Assembly (NCBI RefSeq): GCF_010093595.1
Contig: NW_022985439.1
Span: forward strand, 572,441-636,440
Origin: Mytilinidion resinicola
Taxonomy: Eukaryota > Ascomycota > Dothideomycetes > Mytilinidiales > Mytilinidiaceae
Direction of reading: 5' to 3'
DNA length: 64,000 bases
The notes beneath the pieces were generated by a model that worked only from the letters and a program-made list of their open reading frames with translations, did not search any database and was not told the DNA's origin. How positions within the stretch are numbered: position 1 is the stretch's first letter; each line of letters starts with the position of its first letter. Shown here piece by piece: positions 32,162 through 42,678 of the stretch. The position numbers and the translations under genes were made by a program.

Positions 32162-34464
32162 ATGAACACCTGGAAATTTAACGGCAGTGTCCGTTCACTA
32201 CAGATTTTCCTATACCAACCTCCCATAGTCCGGCCTCAGACGGCTTGCAAGTCACCGCACGAGCGACAGAGCACTTCACCACGCAAATCGGTATCATCAA
32301 GCCAAGACACAATCAAGACTGAAGTCTTGAGGGACGGCGGTGAGATAGACTTCGCCGCAGAAGATGACGATGACTCCAATGATTCCGGGCCGGACGATTA
32401 CCCGGATTTCTATGAAGATGTCTTTCGGGGTCCTCTGCCGTGGAACGATGTTCACTGGCCTGTCAAAATCAAGAAAGAGACCTCTCCGTCTCGTGGCCGC
32501 CAAAGGCAGACTTTTCATCCTCTATCTGAGAACGAGGCCAGTCCATCTTCTCGGCAACATTGCTCAGGAGGGTTTCCAGAAAGCCCGCTAGTTAGTGGTG
32601 GCAATGATCTTGGGAGTGCACTTGAGTCACTGAAGGAATTGGGAATAGCATATGAAGAGGATTCGGAAGAACCGGAGACACCATGTCCGCGGCGTAGACT
32701 TAGACGTCAACGCATCAATCAAACAGCACGCGTGAGTGCATACTTTTCTCGCCGACGGGCTTCAGCAAATTCGTCTCCAAGGCGTGGGCCACACTCAGCT
32801 AGCCATGTCCGCGGCGTAGACTTGGACGTTAATGCATCAATCAAACAGCACGCTGGGCCGCCCTCAGCTAGGAGCGGAACACGACTGAACTTTTCGAAGT
32901 TCGAGAATCTGTCCGTCCTAGATAGATCTGTTGAATACGCTCCACGTCACACCTGGGCTGGACGAGAACGAGCACTCCTTTGTGTTATCCAACGTGAGGT
33001 AACCCGATATTAATGTATCGAGCTTAAACACTAGCCCCTCGAGTAGGATGGTTCACATTTAATAAAGGATGGGATGCTATTAGTTTCATTTTCAACAAGT
33101 TAACAAATAACACCCTTCGAGAGACACAAGTGAGGCGCCAGTGGGAGAGTCTAGTCTTCTTCGGCTGTCATCCAATTTGGAAACAAATTTACGATGACAC
33201 GCCTTTCGAGGATAACCAGGGCGTTTTCAAACAGCAGCGGACCGAAATATTGGCATGTGCGCAACAACACGGTATCAACTTTCAACTCAAGATTACTGAA
33301 GATGCTCTTGCAAGAGGAACTCCTTGGCTCTCCCTATCTCCACAGATCCGGCGCCAGTTCAAGGGTTTCCAACAGCAAATACGAGATAGAGAGTGCACAC
33401 CAGAGGTCCTTGATGCTTCCTATAGAGCCATGGAGGAGGTTGTTTCACCCGATGCCACTCGCCATGAAGATACACATACTGTTTCATCACCTTTTTCGGC
33501 CGTTCAGATAACACCGCCCTCGTATCAGTCGACGCCCTCGAGCTTTTCCTCGCGCGGCGTACGCTCGTTGTTAGAAGCTCCAATACTTGCCTATAGAGTC
33601 CATGATAGAACCAAACATAGCCCACTTGTCCCTGAGGTGGGCTTTAGAAGTGCGTTTTTCTATGGGCGCCAGCGGGGCGTCACGAACCCTTTACCCTCCG
33701 ACCATGATCTACTTGACGCTTTCGCGGAAAAACACTTCTGGAAACATGCAGAAAGAACTTCCCCATTTGTCTCAGTGTCGACATCCCTTCTCTTTGCAAT
33801 CCTAATGGCAAAACGCTCCGCCGAAGAAGGCCAAACCCCCTTCATTGCAATGATTGACCTTACTGCTCTTAAAGGTTCAACCTATTCCGCCTCAGCTGTC
33901 ATCCGCAAAGTGAAGCGAAGTGGCGATCTTCCCGAGATGCGATACAAAGGCACCGCGGAGTTACTTATTTGGGGCGAGATCCCAGAGACCGCTATCCTAA
34001 ATATTGTGCCCTACACCGAAATCGAACACCTCGCAGCTACGACACCAGCTGTTGGCGCGATCTTGCGGCTGGATCTGCTTGATCCTAACGCTAGAACATA
34101 CTACTTACATAAAGATCTTATGATGAAGCCAGTGCGTCTAGACCCGGCAACGGCAACGGCTCTCGGTCAGCTAGCAGATCATTGTTATCTCGGCCTAGCT
34201 CCTCCTGCGCAACTCTCCACATTCATACAAAGCGTAGTGGATGGGTTTGCAATCGACGCCACCCAAGTCCTCCATGACGACAAAATCATGCACAAGCTGG
34301 GGATGTATTTCCTAAACGCGCTCAACCGGCCTAACCAAGACGACGGGGCCATCATTAACGCCTTCATTAATGGCGTCGAAACCGCCAACGAGAGCCTGGA
34401 GCGGAGCCGAAGGAGCCTGGTTTCTCGGTCACGATCACGGTCCGGACGAAAGCGCGGCGTCTAG
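32162..34464 (+). CDS. DUF7587-like protein with possible ADP-ribosyltransferase-type motifs
   Basis: Exons are 32162-32993 and 33047-34464, giving 749 residues. Intron 32994-33046 starts GTGAGG, has a TTAAAC branch-like site and ends GTAG; it rebuilds CVIQR-WFTFNKGWDAISF. The first 270 residues are acidic, then basic and low in complexity. A helical module precedes the conserved domain at about residues 455-600. That domain has AYRVHD, then FVSVSTS, then GTAELLIWGEIPE. The spacing of Arg, Ser-Thr-Ser and a Glu-containing strand recalls R-S-E-type ADP-ribosyltransferase folds; this is inference only. DUF7587 is a fungal family of unknown function, recognised here from memory. The C-terminus is a short Arg/Ser-rich tail (SRSRSRSGRKRGV), possibly for nuclear targeting. 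No signal peptide. Confidence 0.72.
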
Positions 34465-34598
34465 AAGCAGGACAGCGTAGTTACCCCACAGCGTGTTGAA
34501 CTTTTACCGTGGTCTCTCGACCCTCCTTGAGTTCATTAACGTTGTCATTTTCGTGAATAGAGTAGACTACTTTATGCAGTTTCGAACGAACCGACATA

Positions 34599-34815
34599 CA
34601 ATGCTTCGTCATAGACATCCGTACACTCTTTGCCGCTGCGTGAGGAGCTTTATAGTATTTTCAGCAGTCGAAGTAAGAGAGAAGTTCGGCGTTTTGGACA
34701 ACTGGTAAACTTGTGAGGCTACCCCAGACAGTGTCAACAGAGTGTACGTAGATTGGAAGTGTATCTAATGCACCCAGTTTCAATTAGTACGTTGAAGCCC
34801 AATAGACAACGCCTT
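34599..34815. mobile_element. MITE copy C (right end lost)
   Basis: The left end CAATGCTTCGTCATAGACAT is flanked by TA. The internal sequence matches the reverse complement of copy A through the segment before the far terminal repeat, which has been lost. The copy starts 135 bp after the DUF7587 stop. Confidence 0.65.
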
Positions 34816-35101
34816 CTGTATCTATACTAGAAGCAATTTATCATGGCGCCTGCACGTCATAAGGGTGATTATATCCGGTCCTGAGACTAGTACGTTGGAC
34901 GCCTCTATACGTCGAGGTCCAAGGCAAGGCAGGGAAGGTCACCAGAAGCCTCAACCTCGGCTAGGTCACCCCGCCGTCGATCTCCCGCTTCGAGTTCAAC
35001 TCTTCCTCTTCCCTTTTGTCAGTTTTAACTCCAACGTCCGTTCTTCGTTCAGTTGCGCGGTCTCAATAATATGCCCTTGTCTTACCGGTGATCGGGGAAA
35101 C

Positions 35102-36244
35102 ATGAAGGCGGTGGTCATCAGCAAGTTCAGTTCGGTATGATTCTGATGATTCTAGCTCTATTCTATCAAGATCTTCGTCGAAGGTATTCATGTTTGGCAG
35201 AATCTCCAAGACGTTGCGCCTGTCGATGCACCAATCCCTAAGCCTAATGGACCACGAGACATCCAAGTCAAGATAACTCATGCAGCTCTCACCCACGTCG
35301 ATTTATTGTACGCCCAAGGCCTGCATCAGAACAACCGTCGCCATGTAGTCCCACCTTTTATACTTGGTACTGAGTTCGCTGGAATCGTCATCTCTTCACC
35401 TCCATCGTCCTCCTTGAAGCCAGGAACGCGAGTCTTTGGGTCCGCGCTTGGTTCTTTCGCGGAAGTGATTAGTGCCCATGAGGGAAGCGTGCGTAAAGTG
35501 CCCGACACTTGGACCAACGAAGAGGCTTGTGCGGTTGGAGCGAGTGGTGTGGTCAGCTGGGCGAGTTTAGTGCCTACCGCAAAGTTACAGAAGGGAGAAA
35601 CCGTTCTTATTCTGGGGGCTTCTGGCGGATTAGGCATAATAGCAGTCCAAGTCGCCAAGGCAATAGGGGCAAAGGTTATCGCTGTTGTTGGAGATGAAGA
35701 GAAGGATAGACTCGTGCGAGCGTGTGGAGCTGATGACGCTGTAAGATACGATATTCCTGGTTGGGAAGGTAGGGTGAAGGAGTTGACAGAGGGTGGCGAG
35801 GGCGTTGACGTGGTCTACGATGCAGTGGGAGCCGTCCAAAGCAGTATCAAGTGTCTGAAGTATCGAGGGCGCGTTGTCATTGTGGGCTTCGCCGGCAGAG
35901 GTGGGAATGTTGAAGAAATCAAAGTCAACAGGGTGCTTCTAAAGTCCGCGACTGTCTTGGGATATGTACGTATGGCGCCATCTCGGGCTTTTGGAACTGG
36001 CCCTAACATTGTGCAGAGGTTTGGAGAACATGGACGCCGTTTTCCGGACGAGACAGAAGCTATCTGGGATGAATTCATGAAGTTTGTGGATGATGGCAGC
36101 ATCAAGCCTATTGTATTTAAAGAGAAGTACGGTGGACTAAGCAGTATACCGCGAGCGCTGGAGGACTTGAAGGATAGGAAGACATGGGGAAGAGCAGTGG
36201 TTACGATTAATGCACAAGCTGAAAAGGAGATAGCTAAACTGTAG
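35102..36244 (+). CDS. Medium-chain dehydrogenase/reductase, quinone-oxidoreductase-like
   Basis: Main exon 35171-36244 with a probable first exon 35102-35134 (MKAVVISKFSS), giving 368 residues. The family groove is clear: ALTHVDLLYAQGLHQ, PPFILGTEFAGIVI, the nucleotide-binding ILGASGGLGIIAVQVAKAIGA, then GDEEKDRLVRACGADDAV. The GHE zinc motif of alcohol dehydrogenases is absent, so a zinc-independent NADPH:quinone or enone reductase is likely. The first intron would be only 36 nt (GTATGA to CAAG), short for these fungi. An alternative acceptor 15 nt earlier is also in frame but gives an even shorter intron, so the N-terminal join is uncertain although the frame is correct. Confidence 0.83.
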
Positions 36245-36685
36245 TAGCTTAGCCTATTCGATCGTTGCAGCTGTCGTCCACATCATGAAGACTAGGATAC
36301 GGTATGGAACCAAACCTAGGACTGTGTGCGTGCTGAACGAAAGAACCGTCCTTTCTTGTCACCTGGGTATGTCGTGAATCGATAAAGAGATTGAGGCATT
36401 GTGGCGCTTAAATGCCAAGGTGCCAAGATATGTGGCGGAATCGCGGCGAAACCGCGTCTCCGTCCTAGGCCGTCAACAGTTCACTTTGCCAACAACCTTC
36501 TATCACCCACCACACCCCGCCTTCGCCTTGCTGCTGACAGTTGGGTGCATTGAGCTCACATTGTCTCGCGCTATTCGTCGGAGACACGAACCGGGGCCAG
36601 CAACACGGACCCTTCCGACTCTTTCTTTGTCCTCGACCAACCCGCACGACGAGAACCGTCCCATCACCTTGTCACAACCACAGCC
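36245..36685. promoter_or_regulatory. Upstream region of spt5
   Basis: A 441-bp tandem-gene spacer. CT/CA-rich leader sequence immediately precedes the spt5 ATG. No other feature was recognised. Confidence 0.4.
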
Positions 36686-39600
36686 ATGTCCGCACATGAT
36701 ATCCATAGCGGCTCTGAGTCCGAGGATGACTTCAACCCTCAGCCCGAGATCGACGACGAAGATGCCGGCGACAGCCAACCAGCGAAGCCCCGAGTGAAGG
36801 AAGACGTTGACAACGACGAAGACGACGAGACGGAGCAGGCAGCAGCTCCTCGCAACGGCGCCGCTGAAGGTGCAGGCGATGACGACGCGGACGAAGACGA
36901 GGCAGAGGATGACGAGGAGGAGGAGGATGAAGAGGAAGAAGAAGAGGATGAAGTTGTGGTGAGCATGCATTCAGCCTCAAAGCTCTCTCACAGTCTAATG
37001 GTTTCCTAGGGTCGATCCCGTAAGCGCAGAAAGCGAGATGCTCGCATGCAGTTCATCGATGTTGAGGCCGAGGTCGACGAGGACGAAGAAGAGGAAGAGG
37101 AAGAAGACGACGTCCCCGATGAAATCCATCCCGATGACCTCTTGGAAGCCGCTGGCCCCGACCTTGACGACCGACGACATCGAGAGCTCGATAGAAAGCG
37201 CGAAGCCGAAGCCGACCTAGATGCGGAGCAAGTCGCGGCACAATTCGACCAGAAGTACAGGCGTAGGGAAATAGCCCGCGGGCAAAAGGCCGCTGGTCCC
37301 ACACCACTGGATCTCCCTACCGTCGATGACCCTTCCATATGGGGCGTGAAGTGCAAACCTGGGAAAGAGAGGGACATCATTTTCGCTATCATGAAGCGAA
37401 TGGAGCAACGGCAGGGCACACAGCACCCATTGCGCATCTTTTCGGCCTTCGAGCGAGGCGGGACCATGGCTGGATACATCTATGTCGAAGCCAACGGGAA
37501 GCAGGACATGCTGGATGCCATGGCTGATATTCCTAATGTCTATACTGGCAGTGGACCCATTGCGATTGAGGTCAAGGAGCGGCCTGACCTTCTGCGAAAG
37601 CGGAAGAGGGACCCTCTCAACCCAGGGGATTGGGTCCGAATGAAGAGACCGCCTCTTTATGCTGGAGACTTGGCTCAAATATACGAGGTCAACTCTAACG
37701 GACTGGAGTGCACTGTCAAGCTCGTTCCTCGTCTGGACTACGGATTGCATGAAGATATCAATGCTGCGCCCGATGCAAACAAGAGAAAACGAGGAGCCGC
37801 GGCTGCTGGACCACGACCGCCACAGAGACTGTTCAATGAAGCAGATGCCAAGAAGAAGCACATGAAATTCCTCACGCAGATTGGCAGCGCTGGAACGAAA
37901 TCTTTCCAGTACAGGAACGAAGATTACACGAACGGTCTGCTCATCAAAGACGTCAAGATCAGTTACTTTACCAAGAAGGACGTCAACCCTACCATGGCTG
38001 AGATGCAGCTATTTGCTCGACTAGGTGAAGATGGAAGCCAAGAGATTGATCTGATTGCTGTGCAGGCCGCTCAGAGGGCCACCACTACCGGGTCGTCCTT
38101 CGTCCCTGGTGACAATGTCGAAGTCTATGAGGGAGAGCAAAAGGGAGTCAATGGCACAACTGTGTCGGTAACTGGTGATATTGTCACCTTGAAGGTCACG
38201 TCGGGTGAACTGAAGGGCCAGAGTATCGAAGCTCCCGTCAAAACTCTCCGCAAGCTGTTCAGAGAAGGTGACCATGTAAAGGTCATCGGTGGTAGCAAGT
38301 ACATCGATGAGGTCGGGTTGGTCACTAAGATCAGGGATGACAAAGTTACCCTGCTTTCGGATTCTACACAGCAGGAAATCACTGTTTTCAGCAAGGACCT
38401 CAAGAGAGCAGCCGACTCTGCGCAGCTGGGTAATGACTCTGATTTTGAACTGAGTGATCTCGTGCAGCTCGAGTAAGTACCATCTCAAGTCCTTCGTGAT
38501 GCAGAATGCTAATAAAAATTCAGCGCCTCGACTGTTGGATATGTGATCAAAGTTGACCGCGAAGTTGTTCGTGTTTTGGATCAAAACGGATCCGTTCGCA
38601 ATCTCTTGAATTCCCAAATCGCCTCTGTGATTCCATACAACCGAAACGCCGTGGCAACAGACAAGGATGGCTCCGAAATTCGACAAGAGGACATGGTGAA
38701 GGAGATTGGAGGCGAAGGCCGGACAGGGAAGGTGGTCCTTATTCACCGGGGCTATCTCTACATCTCCAATCCGACGATATCAGAGAACAACAGCATCTTC
38801 GTTGTGAGGAGCGGCAACGTCACCACGATGGCAGCAAAGAGCGGCCGTACCCAAGCCGCTGGCCCCGACCTATCGAAGATGAATCCAACCATGATGCAGG
38901 GTGCGAATGGAGCCGCTATGGCGCCGCCTAGGACCATTGGCAGAGACAAGATGATTGGGAAAACCGTCACCGTTCGCAAAGGCAATTATAAGGGCCTGCT
39001 GGGAATAGTCCGAGACTCAAACGGCACGGAAGCCCGTATCGAGCTGCACACAAAAAATAAGGTTATTAGTCTTCCTAAGGACCTCCTAGTCATCAAAGAC
39101 CCAGTCACTGGTAACACCATCGACTTCAACGGCAAGCTCGCTAATCGCTCCCGTGGGATGCCAACGTCATATGGATCAGGGACTCCTAGCAATCGGACCT
39201 ATGGCGCTGGAGGTCAGACACCATCATGGGGTGGCGGCGGTCAATCTTCCCGTGGCCCTTCTTGGGGGACACCTCATGGTGGAGGTGGACGCACTCCAGC
39301 TTGGAACAACTCTAATCGCACACCAGCCTGGAACGGCGCAGGCAACGATGGCTCTCGTACATCATATGGTGGAAATGACGGCTCTCGGACAGCGTATGGA
39401 GGCAACGATGGCTCAAGGACAGCATATGGTGGTGCCACAGCCTATGGGGGCAACGATGGCAACCGAACCGCATACGGAGGCGCCAACAGCGGTGGCAGAA
39501 CTCCAGGTGGCCCTACATGGGGTGCTGCTCCTTCGGGTTCAAAGACCCCTTCCCACGCCTCCAACGGCGCAAACCCGTACAGTTCGAACACTTATGCCCC

Positions 39601-39898
39601 AACACCCGGCGCATACCACCAAGCGCCGACTCCGGCTGCCTACAACTCCTACGTCGGCGCTCCAACCCCTGGTGGGCCTATGGACGCTCCTACCCCTGGC
39701 TTTTCGGCGCCGACGCCTGGTGACACTGCACACCATCCGACTCCGAGAGGCTATGGCGGATATGGAGGTGGTTACGGGGCGACGCCTGCCGCTGCTCCGA
39801 CACCGGGAGCGCCAACTCCTGGGGCGTGGCAGCCGGAAACACCTTGGAATAACCCCGAGACGCCGGCGGCTGGCGATGATGAACCACGGTACGAGTGA
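36686..39898 (+). CDS. spt5: Transcription elongation factor Spt5
   Basis: Spt5 with Spt4 forms DSIF, which clamps RNA polymerase II and recruits processing factors. Exons are 36686-36958, 37010-38472 and 38524-39898, giving 1,036 residues. The N-terminus is a long acidic region (Glu/Asp runs to about residue 135) split by intron 1 and containing KRRKRDAR. The NGN domain begins at SIWGVKCKPGKERDIIFAIM. Several KOW domains follow, each with a V-x-V-x-x-G pattern (FREGDHVKVIGG, IGKTVTVRKGNYKG). The C-terminal repeat region has NDGSRTAYGG units and then APTPG units, like the phosphorylated CTR of other fungi. Introns start GTGAGC and GTAAGT and end CTAG and TCAG. MITE copy D lies 173 bp downstream. 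Confidence 0.95.
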
Positions 39899-40071
39899 GA
39901 TAGGCATACTGGGGTTGTGTGTCGAGGGTACGGGATGTCCTAGTTCAGTGGAGAACAATTAGGGTGGGTGGGCATTGCGAGGCGTTGGGACTTGAAAATT
40001 CGAGTCTTTTGTATTATTCATTCAATCCAAGATTTTTCAGTCTACCTCTGGTCACAATATGCACCATTCTA

Positions 40072-40285
40072 CAATGCCTCGTCATAGAAATCCGTACACT
40101 CGTTTACCGCTGCATGAGTAGCTTCATAGTATTTTCAGCATTCCACATGAGAAAGAGACTCGGCGCTTTGGACCACTAGTAAACTTGCGAGACTACCCCA
40201 GACAGCGTCGTCAGGGTGTACGCAGGTTGGGATATTCTATCCGCTGCCCTCGTTTTCTATACATCGCTGCTCGAAGCCCAAGGAG
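40072..40285. mobile_element. MITE copy D
   Basis: The left end CAATGCCTCGTCATAGAAAT is flanked by TA. About 200 bp are similar to copy C and to the reverse complement of copy A; the right terminal repeat is lost. It lies between the convergent spt5 and Sgt1/Ecd genes, 36 bp from the latter's stop. Confidence 0.68.
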
Positions 40286-40320
40286 GACATGAGAGATCGA
40301 GTTCCGTTTCAATTAAACAA

Positions 40321-42310
40321 TCACCGTGCTCGCTCCTCCTCGTCTCCCTCATCACGGGGCATTTGCACTCTCATCAAGCCTAACATATTACCCACAGGCC
40401 CAGACATTCCCCCTTGCCCCTTCAAGCTCTCCAATAGATTCTTCGCAAGGTTGTAGTCAATGTCGACCTCATCTTCAGAAAGATCATTAGCATCTTCCTC
40501 GGATGGAATGGCTTTCTCTTTCCCCTTTTTGCTTCCGCTACCACTCTTTGTAGTCGTCTCGCGAGGTGGAGGATCCAACCTCAGAGCGCCAGCTTCCTTG
40601 AGCTCTGCCTCCATCCTCTCCATAACATCCCTGATCTCATCTCCCTCAATCACATCTTCTTCGTCCCCATCTGCTGAGTCCACTTCTTGCACTCTCGCAA
40701 GTGCTCGTGCCTCCTCGACTAGTGTGGCTTTGTCTGTAGTAGATGGCATCCCCATCATTTCTCGCATCAAGCGGGCAAATTCAGCTTCATTGAACTCAAC
40801 CTCCTTGTCTTCATCACTGCCGTTGCTTTCATCTTCATCTGATTCATCATCGTTATCGAAATCCATATCGTCCAGTCCCTCAGCACCCTCAACGCCAGCT
40901 TCATCGTCGTCGAGAAATGATTCGAATCTTTCAACCATTTTTCGCAAATTCTCTTGAGCCGTCTTGTCACCAAATCCCGTGTCTGCCGCATCTTTCGCTT
41001 CCATGCCCGCAGGTTGTCCCGCTGTTTTGGCACCTTTCCCAGCCAGCTCTTTCTCGAAGTCCTCGAAGTTGATATCAAGCCACTTCTCATCGTCTTCTCT
41101 GACACCCCATTCTTTGATTTCACAATCACTTGGTAACTGCTCCTCTCCGCTTTCGATGTCTTCTACCAGCAGCTTTATCTCGCGGACAGCTTTCTTATCT
41201 TTGTTCTGCTTATCTTGAACCAACATCTCGAAGCCTGCGGCAAGTTTGAGGCCAATCTCGGCCTTTTCCAGATCACGGCTATTTGGAGTCTTCGACACGA
41301 AGGAGGCGAGAGCACCGCCCCATAGACCGGGCGGCACCCACTCTTGACTTCTGAGTTGCGCGAAGAGCGTCCTGGTGAAGCGCGTACTCACTTGGACGAA
41401 GTCTTCGGGAGGAAATATGAGCTCGGTGGTCTCTTTACGTTGCAGCGAGCGGAGTGATATGGGGTCGCGGAGGTAGAAAGCTTCGACGGCTGGTGCAATG
41501 TGGGAGGGACTAGCGTGGAGTATTGCTGCTACTTTCCGTGGAATTGGAATAGTGGCGTGGTGTTGATTGTCAGATATGGCAGACGGGTATGATGAAAGTC
41601 GGTCGAATGCCTCTGACTCGGTTTTGATGAGATTTTGAAGTACTGTCGGAGCAGAAGAAATGGTCTGGAGGGACTCCTTGAGCGTTAACGACGTGGTGTT
41701 AGATGGTGAGCTCAGTGGTATGATTAGAAGTTTCGAGTTATTGATCCACACCTGTCTAAAGTTAGCAGTTTCTAGCTATTTTGATTCGTGAAGGTTTCTT
41801 ACCCTGTTTTCAGCAACTTCGGGATTTAGCCATCTGGGAAGCGCGTTGGCGGCCTGGATGAGTAGGAACTCGCCATCTGTGTCGTACACTCGTATCCAGG
41901 CATCAGAGAACTGCTTGCTAAGCTCTCGGAGGAGATACACGATTAGCCACTCATCAGCTACAGAATCGCCATAGTTTGTACGTCCGCGGAGGAGCCATGA
42001 ACCTGAAAGTAGATTAGATATGGGTCTAAAGATGATTGCAAGATAAAGGCGCCGACCAACCATCTTCACGAACGAGTGTAAGCTTGAAGCTTTCCCGCTG
42101 CCATATGTATTCCTTGAGCAGCTTTTTCTCAAGATCGTTTGCCACTCGCTGAATTTTTTGCAAGCGCTCACGCTTTTGGATATCCGACAATGTGGCATGG
42201 ATTAAGATGATCATGTATTCGACACAGTCCTCTGGTAGGTGTTTCGGAAAGCCGTCGAAGCCTTCGCCAAACCATTTGAAGTCGTCTTTTGGGACTTTGC
42301 TGTGGGCCAT
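40321..42310 (-). CDS. SGT1/Ecdysoneless (Ecd) family protein
   Basis: Exons (minus strand) are 42061-42310, 41803-42002 and 40321-41751, giving 626 residues. Characteristic motifs are LPEDCVEYMIILI near the start, SWLLRGRTNYGDSVADEWLIVYLLREL across the first splice, and the exon 3 segment PRKVAAILHASPSHIAPAVEAFYLRDP. The C-terminal third is acidic and disordered, ending in an MLGLMRVQMPRDEGDEE tail. Ecd-family proteins act in pre-mRNA splicing and transcription in animals, and the yeast relative was found as a suppressor linked to glycolytic gene control. Introns start GTTGGT and GTAAGA. It is convergent with spt5 and divergent from the spindle pole gene. Confidence 0.9.
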
Positions 42311-42678
42311 GCCTTGGGTGCAGAGATGACTGGAGTTAAGATGCAAGCTAGGAAAAGGAAAAAGACGAGGATAGACACCACCCTGTTAACAAAGTTGGCT
42401 CTGCACAACTTCTTCACGCTAAGTCGGCGCAATGATGGAGTTTGATGAAATGGTGAATGTTCATGGCACGTGCGAGGGCGTTGGAACCTTGGCGTTTTCA
42501 AAATCTCACTAGCCTTGTATAGACTAGTGAGCTTTCACTTTTGTTTACATCTATTTCGCGGCTTTGACAACACCTCGCTAATTCAACACTGCTCCGCGCA
42601 ATCGCTCCACCACCACCCATTCTTTTTCCCATGAAACCTATCTAGGAACATCAACTACCGAGAGCGCTCGTAGTCGGA
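42311..42678. promoter_or_regulatory. Shared upstream region of the Ecd and spindle-pole genes
   Basis: 368 bp between divergent start codons. A pyrimidine-rich stretch precedes the rightward start. Nothing more was recognised. Confidence 0.45.

Noticed and set aside
36732..36980. Leftward open frames of poly-Ser and Pro/Leu opposite the Spt5 acidic region
   Set aside because: They are antisense shadows of GA-rich codons for Glu/Asp runs.
38021..38746. 241-codon leftward frame within spt5
   Set aside because: It is antisense to conserved KOW-domain coding sequence.
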